Below the pieces are notes generated by a model. It ran no database searches. It was not told the origin of the DNA and worked only from the letters and a program-made list of their open reading frames with translations. A stretch of 64,000 nucleotides of DNA from Geodermatophilus aquaeductus. Its GTDB lineage: Bacteria; Actinomycetota; Actinomycetes; Mycobacteriales; Geodermatophilaceae. A program made the position numbers and the translations under genes. The stretch lies in the NCBI RefSeq assembly GCF_900182545.1, contig NZ_FXTJ01000011.1, forward strand, positions 1-64,000. The letters are read 5' to 3'. This document shows positions 10,498-20,800 of the stretch, one piece after another; position 1 is the stretch's first letter, and every line of letters starts with the position of its first letter.

Positions 10498-11241
10498 GTG
10501 ACGACGATCGCGATCACCGGCTCCACCGACGGCATCGGCCGCGCGGCCGCACGGCGGCTGCTGGGCGAGGGGCACACCGTCGTCCTGCACGCCCGCAGCG
10601 AAGCGCGCGGTGCGCCGGTCGCCGAGGAGCTCGGCCGGCTCGGCGACGTCCGGCTGGTCACCGGAGACCTGGCCGACCTCGACGAGGTGCGCGCGCTCGC
10701 CGGACAGGTGGGGGACGTCGACGTGCTCGTGCACAACGCCGGCGTGTGGCCGCCCGACGGCGCTCCGCCCAGCCGGCAGGGCCACGAGATCGCCTTCGCC
10801 GTCAACGCGCTCGCCCCGCACCTGCTCACCGCGCTGCTGCGGGAGCAGGTCCGCGAGCGCCTGGTCTTCCTCGGCAGCGGGATGGTCGGCTCGGGCCGCG
10901 TCGACCCCGACGACCTGGGCAGCCCCCGGGAGCCGCGCCGCGCCTACGCCGACTCCAAGGCGCTCGACGTCGTCCTGGCGCTGGCCTGGGCCCGCCGCCT
11001 GCCCGCCCTGCGCGTGGGCGCGGTCGACCCGGGCTGGGTGCGCACCAAGCTCGCCTCCTCGGGCGCACCGGGCGACGTCGAGGACGGCGGCGCCCGGGTG
11101 GCGTTCGCCGCGGCCGGCGACTGGCCGGGCGGCTACACCGCCGGCCGCCGCCCGGCGCGGACCCCGCGGGCCCTGGAGGACGCGGGGCTGCAGGACCGGG
11201 TGCTCGCCGCGATGGACCGCCTGGCCGGGGTGACCCCGTAG
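10498..11241 (+). CDS. Short-chain dehydrogenase/reductase
   Basis: A 247-residue Rossmann-fold SDR with the coenzyme motif TGSTDGIG, HNAG and an active-site Tyr-x3-Lys in YADSK. The substrate is unknown. The short form of the NNAG motif (VHNAGVW) and the C-terminal layout resemble uncharacterised SDRs annotated near light-dependent protochlorophyllide reductase-like proteins. It is convergent with the xanthine dehydrogenase operon; the two stops are bridged by a palindrome. Confidence 0.88.
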   Translation: MTTIAITGSTDGIGRAAARRLLGEGHTVVLHARSEARGAPVAEELGRLGDVRLVTGDLADLDEVRALAGQVGDVDVLVHNAGVWPPDGAPPSRQGHEIAFAVNALAPHLLTALLREQVRERLVFLGSGMVGSGRVDPDDLGSPREPRRAYADSKALDVVLALAWARRLPALRVGAVDPGWVRTKLASSGAPGDVEDGGARVAFAAAGDWPGGYTAGRRPARTPRALEDAGLQDRVLAAMDRLAGVTP

Positions 11242-11280
11242 GGCGGCAGGGATGGCCATTCCTTCCGCCCTCCGGGGTCA
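11231..11280. repeat. ATGGCCAT-core palindrome, copy 3, between convergent genes
   Basis: A 50-bp palindrome, 25-base arms with three mismatches, centred at 11255/11256. It runs from the last codons of the SDR gene to the stop codon of the xanthine dehydrogenase large-subunit gene, so each transcript would end in the same hairpin. A bidirectional terminator is likely. Confidence 0.88.
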
Positions 11281-13647
11281 GGTCCCGGTGAGGTGCTCCG
11301 GGCGGACGGGGACGCGGGTCAGCGGCAGGCCGGTCGCCTGCCGGATCGCGGCCAGCACCGCCGGGCCCGAGGAGATGTTGGGTGCCTCGCCGACGCCGCG
11401 CAGCCCGTAGGGGGCGTGCGGGTCGGCGTACTCCAGGATCTCCACCCGCATCGGCGGCATGTCGAGCACGGTGGGGATCAGGTAGTCGGTGAACGACGGG
11501 TTCTGCACCCGCCCGTCGCGCACCAGGATCTCCTCCATCACCGCCAGCCCGAGCCCCTGCGCGGTGCCGCCCTGGATCTGGCCGATCACGGCCTGCGGGT
11601 TGATCGCCCTGCCCACGTCCTGGGTGCAGGCCATCTCCACGACCTTGACCAGCCCGAGCTCGGTGTCGACGTCGACGACGGCCCGGTGCGCGGAGAAGGC
11701 GTACTGCACGTGCGCGAAGCCCTGCCCGGTCTCGGGGTCGACCGCCTCGGTGGGCCGGTGCCGCCACTCGAGCGTCTCCTCGACCACCTCGTCGCCGAGC
11801 ACGTCGGCCAGCGGCAGCGCGACGCCCTCGAGGTCGGACACCACCTTCCCGCCGTCGAGCCGCAGGTCGGCCACCGGCCGGCCGACGACGGCCTGCGCCC
11901 GCTCCAGCACCCGGGCGCGCACGGCCTCGCACGCGGCCTTCACCGCGCCGCCGGTGACATAGGTCTGTCGGGACGCCGAGGTGGAGCCCGCCGAGCCGAC
12001 GGCGGTGTCCTTGGGGTGCACGGTGACCCGGTCGACGCCGAGCTCGGTGCGGGCGATCTGCTGCTCGACGGTGACCAGCCCCTGGCCGACCTCGGCGGCC
12101 GCGGTGTGCACGGTCGCGACCGCCTCGCCGCCGACCACCTCCAGCCGCACGCGGGCGGTCGAGTAGTCGTCGAAGCCCTCGGAGAACGCGACGTTCTTGT
12201 AGGCGACGGCGTACCCGACGCCGCGCCGCACGCCCTCGCCGTGCGTGGTGTTGGAGACGCCGCCGGGCATGTCCCGCAGGTCGACGTCGTCGCCGGTGGG
12301 GACCTCCGGGGGCAGCGGCATCGCCTCGAGCCGGCGCAGCAGCTCGACGACGGGCGCGGGGCTGTCGACGACCTGCCCGGTGATGGCCTCCGAGCCCTGC
12401 TCCATCGCGTTGCGGCAGCGCAGGTCGACCGGGTCCATGCCGAGCTCGGCGGCGAGCGCGTCCATCTGCGACTCGTAGGCGAACGCCGTCTGCACCGAGC
12501 CGAAGCCGCGCATGGCGCCGCACGGGGGGTTGTTCGTGTACGCGCCGTAGCAGTCGACGTGCACGTGGGGGACGACGTAGGGGCCGATGCCCATCGTGCC
12601 GCCGTTGCCCACGACCGCCGGCGTGCTCGAGGCGTAGGCGCCGCCGTCGAAGTAGATGGTCGCCCGCACGTAGACCAGGTCGCCGTCGCGGGTGGCGCCG
12701 TGCTCGTAGCGCATGGTCGCCGGGTGGCGGTGCACGTGGCCGAAGAAGGACTCCTCGCGGTTGTAGGACATCTTCACCGGCCTGCCGGTGTGCAGCGCGA
12801 GCAGGCAGGCGTGCACGTGCATCGACAGGTCCTCGCGGCCGCCGAACGCGCCGCCGACCCCGGCCAGGGTCAGCCGCACCTTCTCCGGCGGGAGCCCGAG
12901 GGCCGCGCAGATCTGCCGCTGGTCGACGTGCAGCCACTGGGTGGCCACGTACAGGTCGACGCCGCCGTCCTCACCGGGCACCGCGAGGCCGGACTCCGGG
13001 CCGAGGAAGGCCTGGTCCTGCATGCCGACCTCGTACTCGCCCACCACGACGACGTCGGCGGTGGGCTCGGGGTCGCCCCTGCGGACCTTGAGGTGGCGCA
13101 CCAGGTTGCCGTGCGGGTGCAGGTTGGCGCTCTCCCGGCTCAGCTCGGTGACCTCGGCGGGGGCGTCGTGCAGCTGGTTCCAGGTGGGGTGGCCGAGGGC
13201 CACGCGCGCGTCGGTGACCGGCTCCCAGACGTCGTAGTCGACGACGATCCGGGCGGCGGCGCGGCGGGCGGTGTCGGGGTGATCGGCGGCCACCAGCGCC
13301 ACCGGCTCGCCCTGGTAGCGCACGACGTCGAGGGCGAGCACCGGCTGGTCGGCGAGTTCGAGGCCGTAGACCTTCTCGCCGGGCACGTCGTCGGAGGTGA
13401 GGACGGCGTGCACGCCCGGGACGGCCAGCGCGCCACCGATGTCGATCGAGCGGATGCGGGCGTAGGGGTGCGGGCTGCGCAGCGTGACGCCCCACAGCAT
13501 GTCGTCCATCCACAGGTCGCTGCCGTAGGCGAACTCGCCGCGGACCTTGAGGACGCCGTCGGGGCGCGCGGCGTCGTCGCCGACCCGGCCGCCCGCGCCG
13601 CTCAGGTGCGACGGCGCTCCGCTCGGGGTGCGGGTGGGCGTGCTCAC
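11278..13647 (-). CDS. pucD: Xanthine dehydrogenase molybdenum-binding subunit
   Basis: A 789-residue molybdopterin-binding subunit of the xanthine oxidase family. GVGGAFGGRED (Mo-bis-oxo region), QAFLGPESGLAVP, GAMRGFGSVQ with the conserved Arg, and near the end the catalytic Glu in GLRGVGEAPN are visible. With the two genes upstream it forms a three-subunit dehydrogenase of the Bacillus PucCDE type, which oxidises hypoxanthine and xanthine to urate. Context (8-oxoguanine deaminase, allantoin and urea enzymes) supports a purine substrate. GTG at 13647 overlaps the previous stop by four bases. Confidence 0.9.
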   Translation of the reverse strand: MSTPTRTPSGAPSHLSGAGGRVGDDAARPDGVLKVRGEFAYGSDLWMDDMLWGVTLRSPHPYARIRSIDIGGALAVPGVHAVLTSDDVPGEKVYGLELADQPVLALDVVRYQGEPVALVAADHPDTARRAAARIVVDYDVWEPVTDARVALGHPTWNQLHDAPAEVTELSRESANLHPHGNLVRHLKVRRGDPEPTADVVVVGEYEVGMQDQAFLGPESGLAVPGEDGGVDLYVATQWLHVDQRQICAALGLPPEKVRLTLAGVGGAFGGREDLSMHVHACLLALHTGRPVKMSYNREESFFGHVHRHPATMRYEHGATRDGDLVYVRATIYFDGGAYASSTPAVVGNGGTMGIGPYVVPHVHVDCYGAYTNNPPCGAMRGFGSVQTAFAYESQMDALAAELGMDPVDLRCRNAMEQGSEAITGQVVDSPAPVVELLRRLEAMPLPPEVPTGDDVDLRDMPGGVSNTTHGEGVRRGVGYAVAYKNVAFSEGFDDYSTARVRLEVVGGEAVATVHTAAAEVGQGLVTVEQQIARTELGVDRVTVHPKDTAVGSAGSTSASRQTYVTGGAVKAACEAVRARVLERAQAVVGRPVADLRLDGGKVVSDLEGVALPLADVLGDEVVEETLEWRHRPTEAVDPETGQGFAHVQYAFSAHRAVVDVDTELGLVKVVEMACTQDVGRAINPQAVIGQIQGGTAQGLGLAVMEEILVRDGRVQNPSFTDYLIPTVLDMPPMRVEILEYADPHAPYGLRGVGEAPNISSGPAVLAAIRQATGLPLTRVPVRPEHLTGT

Positions 13648-14132
13648 CGGGGGTCCCCCGCCATCCGGTCGGCCGCCAGGCGGACGGCGTCGAGGATCTT
13701 CTCGTAGCCGGTGCAGCGGCACAGGTTGCCGGCGAGGGCCTCGCGGATCTCGGCGTCGGCGGGCTTGCGGCCCTCGGCGCGGGAGCGGGTGACCAGGTCG
13801 TCGGTGGCGACCAGGAGGCCGGGCGTGCAGAAGCCGCACTGGACTGCGCCGGCCTCGAGGAAGGCCTGCTGGACCGGGTGCAGCTCACCGGCCGGGGCCA
13901 GCCCCTCGACGGTGCCGACCTCGCGGCCCTGGGCCTGGCCGGCCGCGACCAGGCAGGCGCAGACCGGCACCCCGTCGAGGTAGACGGTGCACGACCCGCA
14001 CTCGCCCTGCTCGCAGGCGTTCTTCGAGCCGGGCAGGCCCATCCGCTCGCGCAGGACGTAGAGCAGGCTCTCGCCCTCCCACACGTCGTCGACCTGCTGC
14101 GGCATGCCGTTGACGGTGCAGCTCAGGCGCAC
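13644..14132 (-). CDS. pucE: Xanthine dehydrogenase iron-sulfur subunit
   Basis: A 162-residue [2Fe-2S] subunit. The plant-ferredoxin-type cluster is CEQGECGSC followed by VCAC, and the second cluster is bound by CGFCTPG and CRCTGY. It passes electrons from the molybdenum site to FAD. The GTG at 14132 follows GGAAGGGAG by about eight bases and overlaps the FAD-subunit gene by ten bases. Confidence 0.94.
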   Translation of the reverse strand: MRLSCTVNGMPQQVDDVWEGESLLYVLRERMGLPGSKNACEQGECGSCTVYLDGVPVCACLVAAGQAQGREVGTVEGLAPAGELHPVQQAFLEAGAVQCGFCTPGLLVATDDLVTRSRAEGRKPADAEIREALAGNLCRCTGYEKILDAVRLAADRMAGDPR

Positions 14133-14998
14133 GTCGGGTCTCCCTTCCGGTAGTCGGCCCAGGCCCAGGTCAGCGCGCGCCGCGCCATGACCGAGAGCGC
14201 GTGGACGCGGTAGCGGGCGGTGCCGCGGACGTCGTCGATGGGGGCGGCCGCCGCGGCGACCATCTCGCCGAAGCGGGTGGCGGTGGCGGCGGGGAGCTCG
14301 GCACGCGAGTCCCACAGGCCGTCGAGCTCGCCGGCGAGGAACTCCTCGGCCGCGGGCGCGCGGCGCGGCGTCGGCGCGGCCGACCCGATGCCGGTGCCCA
14401 CGGCGCGGCGGTCGGGGTGCAGCGCCAGCCCGAACGCGGCGACGGCTATGACCATCGCGTTGCGGGTGCCGATCTTGCTGTACTGCTGCGGGCCGCGCGG
14501 CGGGACGATGCGGACGGCGGCGATGAGCTCGTCGTCGGCCAGCGCGGAGCGCTTCACGCCCCGGTAGAACTCGGTGACCGGGATGCGGCGGGTGCCGCGG
14601 ACCGAGGCCACCTCGACCTCCGCGTCGGCGGCGAGCAGCGCGGGGTGCGCGTCGCCGGCGGGGGAGGCGGTGGCCAGGTTGCCGCCGACGGTGCCGCGGT
14701 TGCGGATCTGCGGCGACCCGATCGTGCGCGCGGCCATCGCCAGGCCCGGCAGCCGGTCGCCCAGCTCGGAGATGACGCGGGCGTAGGGGACGCCCGCGCC
14801 GAGGCGGACCGCGCCGTCGTCGTCGGCCCACTGCTGCAGCTCGGGGACCCGGGTGAGGTCGAGCAGCAGCGAGGGGCGCAGCCGGCCGAAGTTCATCCCC
14901 ACCATGACGTCGGTGCCCCCGGCGATGGGAACGGCGTCGCGGGCGGCGGCCTTCGCCTCCAGCGCCTCCTCCCACGTCGCGGGCTGCAGGAAGTCCAT
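14123..14998 (-). CDS. pucC: Xanthine dehydrogenase FAD-binding subunit
   Basis: A 291-residue FAD-binding subunit of the CoxM/PucC type: MDFLQPATWEEAL, IAGGTDVMV for the FAD pyrophosphate, and RNRGTVGGNLATASPAGD. ATG at 14998 is chosen for its GAGGAG ribosome site and the family's usual start; an in-frame upstream start at 15094 would add 32 unconserved residues. It heads the operon, which is divergent from the 8-oxoguanine deaminase gene. No XdhC-type maturation gene is linked. Confidence 0.92.
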   Translation of the reverse strand: MDFLQPATWEEALEAKAAARDAVPIAGGTDVMVGMNFGRLRPSLLLDLTRVPELQQWADDDGAVRLGAGVPYARVISELGDRLPGLAMAARTIGSPQIRNRGTVGGNLATASPAGDAHPALLAADAEVEVASVRGTRRIPVTEFYRGVKRSALADDELIAAVRIVPPRGPQQYSKIGTRNAMVIAVAAFGLALHPDRRAVGTGIGSAAPTPRRAPAAEEFLAGELDGLWDSRAELPAATATRFGEMVAAAAAPIDDVRGTARYRVHALSVMARRALTWAWADYRKGDPTCA

Positions 14999-15117
14999 CG
15001 TTACTCCTCGTCGGTGGTGCGGGGGACGGTCACGGTAGTCCGCGTTCGTTCCGGTCGGGTTGCGCGACGTCCCGTGGCGACTCGCCGTGTTCACACGGGC
15101 TGGGCAGGATGCGGCGG

Positions 15118-16512
15118 GTGGAGACGACCGCCGGCCCGCCCGCGCCCCCCGCCGACCTGCTGGTCCACGACGCCGACCTGCTGGCCACCGTCGACGACGG
15201 GCGGCGGGAGATCCCCGGCGGCTGGGTGGCCGTGACCGGCGGCGTGGTGAGCGGGGTCGGCGGGCCCGGCGACCCGCGGCCGGACGCGCACCGCACGGTC
15301 GACGCGCGCGGCTGCCTGGTGACGCCCGGGCTGGTCAACACCCACCACCACCTGTACCAGAACCTCACCCGCGCCTTCGCGCCCGCGCTGACCGGCGGCC
15401 TGTTCGACTGGCTGGTCACCCTCTACCCGCTGTGGGCGCGGCTGGACGAGGAGGCCGCGTACGTGTCGGCCTACGTGGGGCTCACCGAGCTCGCGCTGGC
15501 CGGCTGCACCACCTCGACCGACCACCTCTACGTGCACCCGCGCGGCGCCGGCGACCTCATCGGCGCGGAGGTGCGGGCGGCGCAGGACCTGGGCATGCGC
15601 TCGCACTTCACCCGCGGCTCGATGTCGCTGTCGGTGAAGGACGGCGGGCTGCCGCCCGACAGCGTCGTCCAGGACGACGACGAGATCCTCGCGGAGTCCC
15701 AGCGGCTGGTGGAGGCCCACCACGACCGCTCGCCGACGGCGCTCACCCGGCTGGCGCTGGCCCCGTGCTCGCCGTTCAGCGTGTCCACGGAGCTGATGAC
15801 GCGCACCGCCGAGCTGGCCGGGCGGCTCGACGTGCGGCTGCACACCCACCTCGCCGAGACGCAGGACGAGGACGCGTTCTGCCTCGAGCGCTTCGGCCGC
15901 CGCCCGGTCGACTACCTCGCCGACGTCGGGTGGATGAGCGACCGGGTGTGGCTGGCGCACGTCGTGTGGCCGTCGGCCTCCGAGGTGGAGCGGCTCGGTG
16001 CCGCGCGGGTGGGCGCCGCGCACTGCCCGTCGTCGAACATGATCCTGGGCAGCGGGCTGTCGCCGGTGGCCGAGCTGCGGGCGGCCGGGGCGCCGGTGGG
16101 GCTGGGCGTGGACGGGTCGGCGTCGGCGGACGCGGCGTCCCTGTGGCTGGAGGCCCGCACCGCGATGCTGCAGGGCAAGCTGCGGCACGGCGCGGGGTCG
16201 TTCAGCGCCCGCGACGCGCTGGAGGTCGCCACCCGCGGCGGCGCGGCCTGCCTGGGGCGCACCGGCGAGATCGGGCAGCTGTCGGTGGGCTCGTGCGGCG
16301 ACCTCGCCGTGTGGCCGCTGACCGGGCCCGCGTTCGCCGGCGCGCTGTCGGACCCGGTGGAGGCGTGGCTGCGCTGCGGGCCGGTGGCCGCGCGGCACAC
16401 CGTCGTCGGCGGGCGGTTCGTGGTGGAGGACGGCGTCCCGGTGCACCCCGGCCTCGACGAGCAGCTCGCCGTCCACCGCCGGGTGTCCGAGCGCCTGCAG
16501 GCGCCCCTCTGA
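15118..16512 (+). CDS. 8-oxoguanine deaminase / guanine-deaminase-like amidohydrolase
   Basis: A 464-residue amidohydrolase of the AtzB/TrzN-like branch that includes 8-oxoguanine deaminase: VTPGLVNTHHHLYQNLTRAF, HTHLAETQDE, AHCPSSNMILGSG and GLGVDGSASAD hold the metal ligands and catalytic residues. It would turn 8-oxoguanine to urate, or a related aminopurine to its oxo form, feeding the xanthine dehydrogenase and allantoin steps next to it. GTG at 15118 fits the AGGA at 15106-15109; an ATG at 15109 is the alternative. Confidence 0.88.
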   Translation: METTAGPPAPPADLLVHDADLLATVDDGRREIPGGWVAVTGGVVSGVGGPGDPRPDAHRTVDARGCLVTPGLVNTHHHLYQNLTRAFAPALTGGLFDWLVTLYPLWARLDEEAAYVSAYVGLTELALAGCTTSTDHLYVHPRGAGDLIGAEVRAAQDLGMRSHFTRGSMSLSVKDGGLPPDSVVQDDDEILAESQRLVEAHHDRSPTALTRLALAPCSPFSVSTELMTRTAELAGRLDVRLHTHLAETQDEDAFCLERFGRRPVDYLADVGWMSDRVWLAHVVWPSASEVERLGAARVGAAHCPSSNMILGSGLSPVAELRAAGAPVGLGVDGSASADAASLWLEARTAMLQGKLRHGAGSFSARDALEVATRGGAACLGRTGEIGQLSVGSCGDLAVWPLTGPAFAGALSDPVEAWLRCGPVAARHTVVGGRFVVEDGVPVHPGLDEQLAVHRRVSERLQAPL

Positions 16513-16515
16513 CGG

Positions 16516-16556
16516 GCATCTCCGCGGAAGTGCGCCGTGCACTTCCGCGGAGATGC
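16516..16556. repeat. CCGCGG-core palindrome family, locus 1
   Basis: GCATCTCCGCGGAAGTGC and its exact reverse complement (16539-16556), five bases apart: a perfect 18-bp stem. Each arm itself contains the TCCGCGGA palindrome. It lies between the deaminase and the convergent egtE, immediately before the egtE stop. Related elements lie at 29662 and 31252. Confidence 0.88.
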
Positions 16557-16560
16557 ACGG

Positions 16561-17691
16561 TCACAGGGCGGCGGCGAGGGCCTCGAGGTCCTCGACGGTG
16601 CCGTCCACGTGCGGGGACACCCGCAGCACCGGCCCAGTCATCTCCTCGGGCGCGCGCTCGGGGCCGGCCGCGGTGGTGACGATGCCGTGCTCGGTGAGCA
16701 GCCGCGCCCGGGTGGCGACGACGTCGACCCCGTCCGGCGGGCGCAGCGTCGTCGTGGCGGTCGGCTCGTCCAGCGGCTCCACGACCCGCCAGCCCGCGGC
16801 GCCGTCGAGGACCTGGCGCGCCGTCCGGCCCAGCGCCGCCAGCCGCTCGCGCACCCGCACCGGCCCCGCGGCCAGGTGCTCCCCGACCGCGAGCACGAGC
16901 CCGACCCGGCCGGCCACGTGCGCCTCGCCGCTCTCCAGCCCGCGCACCGGCGGCAGGTCGGCCGGGGCGGGCAGCACCGGCTGCAGCTGCGCGGCGACCG
17001 CCGGCCGGACGCAGAGGAAGCCGACGCCGCGCGGGCCGGCCAGCCACTTGCGCGAGGTCGAGTAGACGACGTCGGCGCCGAGGTCGACGTCGACGTGGCC
17101 GAGCGACTGGGCGGCGTCGAGGACCAGCGGCACCCCGTGTGCCCGGCACAGTGCCGCCACCTCGGCCGCCGGCTGGACGACGCCGCGGTGGCTGGCGACG
17201 TGGGTGAGGTGCACGAAGCGCGGCGGGTCGGTGGCCAGCAGCCGCTCGAGCGCCGCGACGTCGACCCGGCCGTCGCCGTCGACCGCGAGCGGGACCGACT
17301 CCAGCCCGGCGGCGCGCAGCATCGCGGCGTTGGGCGCGTACTCCCCGGGCGTACGGGCCACCCGCGTGCCGGCCGGCAGCCGCCACGCGGCCAGCAGCGC
17401 GGCGAGGGCGGCCTGCGCGGACTCGACGAAGGCGACGTCGGCCGCGGCCATGCCGGCCAGCCCGCCGATCACGCTGCGGCCCTGCTGCAGCAGGTCGCCG
17501 GCGGTCGCCTCGGCCACGTAGCCGCCGAGCTCGGCCTCGTGCCGCGCGTGGTGCGCGACCGCCTCGAGGACCCGGTTGCTCTGCCGGCTGCACGCGGCGG
17601 TGTCCAGGTGCCGGCCGGCCGGGCGCGGGCGGGCGGTGCGCCAGGCGTCGGCGAGGTCGTCCTGCGGCAGGCGGAGGTCGAGCGCGGTCAC
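16561..17691 (-). CDS. egtE: Ergothioneine biosynthesis PLP enzyme EgtE (class V aminotransferase fold)
   Basis: A 376-residue fold-type I PLP enzyme. LDTAACSRQS near residue 30, HARHEAELGGYVAEA, LDAAQSLGHV with the PLP-binding Asp192, and the Schiff-base Lys215 in SRKWLAGPRG match mycobacterial EgtE, as do GWRVVEPLDEPTATTTL and VLRVSPHVD near the end. EgtE performs the C-S lysis that yields ergothioneine from the hercynyl-cysteine sulfoxide. It is separated from egtABCD by about 6.6 kb of unrelated genes. A generic cysteine desulfurase is less likely. Confidence 0.88.
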   Translation of the reverse strand: MTALDLRLPQDDLADAWRTARPRPAGRHLDTAACSRQSNRVLEAVAHHARHEAELGGYVAEATAGDLLQQGRSVIGGLAGMAAADVAFVESAQAALAALLAAWRLPAGTRVARTPGEYAPNAAMLRAAGLESVPLAVDGDGRVDVAALERLLATDPPRFVHLTHVASHRGVVQPAAEVAALCRAHGVPLVLDAAQSLGHVDVDLGADVVYSTSRKWLAGPRGVGFLCVRPAVAAQLQPVLPAPADLPPVRGLESGEAHVAGRVGLVLAVGEHLAAGPVRVRERLAALGRTARQVLDGAAGWRVVEPLDEPTATTTLRPPDGVDVVATRARLLTEHGIVTTAAGPERAPEEMTGPVLRVSPHVDGTVEDLEALAAAL

Positions 17692-17736
17692 CCGCCCGAC
17701 GGTAGGCGAACCGCCCGCGACCCCGGCAGTCGACTT

Positions 17737-17759
17737 GTGACCTGCGCGGATGCGGTCAC
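17737..17759. promoter_or_regulatory. Inverted repeat upstream of the surface-protein gene
   Basis: GTGACC and GGTCAC are separated by 11 bases in the 155-base gap between egtE and the surface-protein gene. The arms are short, so it could be chance; if real it could bind a dimeric regulator of the divergent genes. Nothing else in the gap is recognisable. Confidence 0.3.
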
Positions 17760-17846
17760 CGACCTTTCTCGCACCACCTGTCCCGTCCGCCTCAACTGCC
17801 CCTCCGCCTCACCCGATAGGGCCCTGTCGCGATCCGAGGAGAGTCC

Positions 17847-20800
17847 GTGCTGCGTCGCCCCACCCGTCCGTCCCCCCGCCCCCGCCGGGGCGCCCGCGGT
17901 CTCGTCGCCGCCGGGGTCACCCTGGCCGTCGCCGCCGCCGGCGCCGGCACCACCGGGGTCGTCCTAACCGCCAGCAGCGCGCCCGCCGTGCCGACGGTGT
18001 TCATCGCGCAGGTGATCCCGAACACCGACCCCGAGTACGTGGGCGGTACCAACTCGACGCTGCGGCACGCGGTCCAGTCGCGGCTGGCGAACTCCGGCAA
18101 CGGCGGCGTGGAGATCCACTCGATCGGCGCGGCGGCGTCGATGGCCTACAACGCGGTGGGCTACCGGGTCGCCGACAACGACCTCTACGGCATCGCGTCC
18201 ACGACCGCCAACCTCGTGCAGATCCGCTCCACCGACGGCGTGGCGACGACGCTCGGCGCCGTCACCGGCCTGCCGGCCCCGTCGGGCGGTTCCTACGCCG
18301 CCGGTGCCTTCGGTGAGGGGGCCACCGCGGACGTCCTCTACGTCAAGACGAACGTGACGACCAGCGACGTGTACGCCGTCGACGTCGCCACCCGCACGGT
18401 CGTCGCCACGATCGACCCGTCCCAGGACTTCAACGCCATCGACCTCACCTGGTCCGACGGGTACCTGTGGGGCGTCGAGATCAGCGGGTCGACGAAGACC
18501 CTCATCCGGCTCGACGTCACCGGCGGCACGGTCACCCGGATCCCCACCGGCACCGTCTTCCCGTCGGCCGACGCCTCGGGCTACGGGGCGGCGTGGACCT
18601 ATGGCAACGGCAACCTCGCTTTCTCCAACAACGGGACCGGCACCATCACCCAGGTGACGGTGCACGACCCGGCCGCGGCCGTGCCGACGATCACGCGGGT
18701 CTCGACCATCGCCGGCCCCTCCACCAGCAGCAACGACGGCGCCACCTCGCCGTCCGCGCCGGCCGACCTGCAGCTCACGGTCACCCCGCCCGCCCCCGCG
18801 GCGCCGAGCAGCCCGATCACCTGGCAGGTCGTCGTCAGCAACGCCGGGCCCGGCGGGTCCTCGGGCGGTGTCTTCCAGTTCGACGTCCCGGCCGGCGTGA
18901 CCGCCGTGTCGGTCCCGACCGGCTGCACGCTCACCGGCGCCCACGTCCAGTGCGTGTCCGGCCAGCTGCCCGACGGCACCTCCGACACCTACGACTTCAG
19001 CGGCACCTCGCCGGCCGCGGCCACCGTCGGCTCCTCGTCGGTGGTCACGGTCATCGGCAACGAGCTGGACACCGCGGCCAACACGGCGACCCTCGTCGTC
19101 GCCCCGGCCGCCCGGACCCTCACCTCCACCGGTCCCGGCCCGGTCGCGCAGTCGGTGTCCTCCGGCGTCCCGGCCGGCGGCACCGCGACCCTGCTGGACG
19201 GCGACGGCGACCCGGTCACCAGCCTCACCGTGTCGGGGGAGGGCACCTACGCCGTCTCCGGCTCGTCGTTCACCTTCACCCCGGTGAACGGCTGGACCGG
19301 CACCGCCCCGGCCGTCGCCTTCCGGCTGACCGCGGCCGACGGCAACACCGGCACCGGCACGTACACCGCCACCGTGACCGCGCCCGCCGCCCCGGTGGCC
19401 GGGGACCGCAGCACGACCGGTGTGGGCACCGCGCCGCAGTCGACGACGGTGACCCCCGCCCCGTCCGGCGGCTCGCTCACCCTGCTCGACGCCGACGGCG
19501 ACCCGGCCACCACCGTGACGGTCACCGGCGGCACCTACGCGCTCGACGCCGCCACCGCGACGGTCACCTTCACCCCGGACCTCGGCTACAGCGGCTCCCC
19601 GACTCCGGCCGCCTACCGGGTGACCGACGCCTACGGCCAGGCCGACGAGGGCGCCCACCAGCCGACCGTCACGACGCCCGCCCCGCCGTCGGCGTCGCCG
19701 TTCACCTCGACCGGCGTGGGCACCGCGGCCCAGTCGCCGGCCACGGCCGTGACCGTGCCCGGCGGTGGCTCGGTGACGCTGCTCGACGGCAGCACCCCGG
19801 TGACCACGCTGACCGTGCCGGACGAGGGCACCTACGCCCTCGACGCGGCCACCGGCGTGCTGACCTTCACGCCCGTCCTCGGCTTCTCCGGGACCGCCAC
19901 CGCGGCGGACTACCGGGTGACCGACGCCTACGGCCAGACCGCTGCGAGCACCTACACCGCGGAGGTCACGCCGCCGACCGGCCCGGCCGCGCCGGCGCGG
20001 ACCAGCACGGGCGTGGGGACGGCGGCGCAGGGGCAGACGCTGACCGTCCCGACGTCGGGCACGGTGACCCTGCTCGACGCCGACGGGGACCCGGTGACGT
20101 CCCTGACCGTCCCGGGTGAGGGTGGCTACGAGCTCGACCCGGCCACCGGCGCGGTCACCTTCACCCCGGTCCTCGGCTTCTCCGGCGCGGCGACCCCCGT
20201 CGACTACCGCGTGGTGGACGCCTACGGCACCTCCGCGCAGGGCATCTACACGCCCGCGGTGACCCCGCCGGCGGCGCCGGTCGTCCCCGACCGGTCCACC
20301 TCGGGACCGGCCGTCACCGCGCAGGAGACGACGGTGACCCTGCCGCCCGGCGGCACCCTCGTGCTGCTCGACGGCGGCACGCCGCGGACCACGCTGACCG
20401 TGGCCGGCCAGGGCACCTACGCGGTGGTGGGCGGCACCGTCCGGTTCACGCCCGTCGCCGGCTTCTCCGGCCCGGCGGCGCCGGTGACCACGCGGGTGAC
20501 CGACGCCTACGGTCAGGCGGTCACGGCGACCTGGACGGCGACCGTCGTGCCGCCGGCCGCGCCGTCCGCGCCGACGGTGACCTCGTCCGGCACCGGCACG
20601 CAGGCGCACACGGTCAGCCTGACGGTCCCGCCCGGCGGCACGGTGACCCTGCTCGACGGCAGCACCCCGGTGACCAGCCTGACCGTGCCTGGTGAGGGCA
20701 CCTACACGCTCGACCCGGCCACCGGCGCCGTCACCTTCGCGCCGGCCGCCGGCTTCTCCGGCACCGCGCACGGGGCGGCCTACCGGGTCACCGACGCCTA

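Noticed and set aside
16561-17691. Class V aminotransferase called as a housekeeping cysteine desulfurase (IscS/SufS)
   Set aside because: Motifs LDTAACSRQS and GWRVVEPLDEPTA fit EgtE, the desulfurase active-site Cys loop is not seen, and the other egt genes are near.
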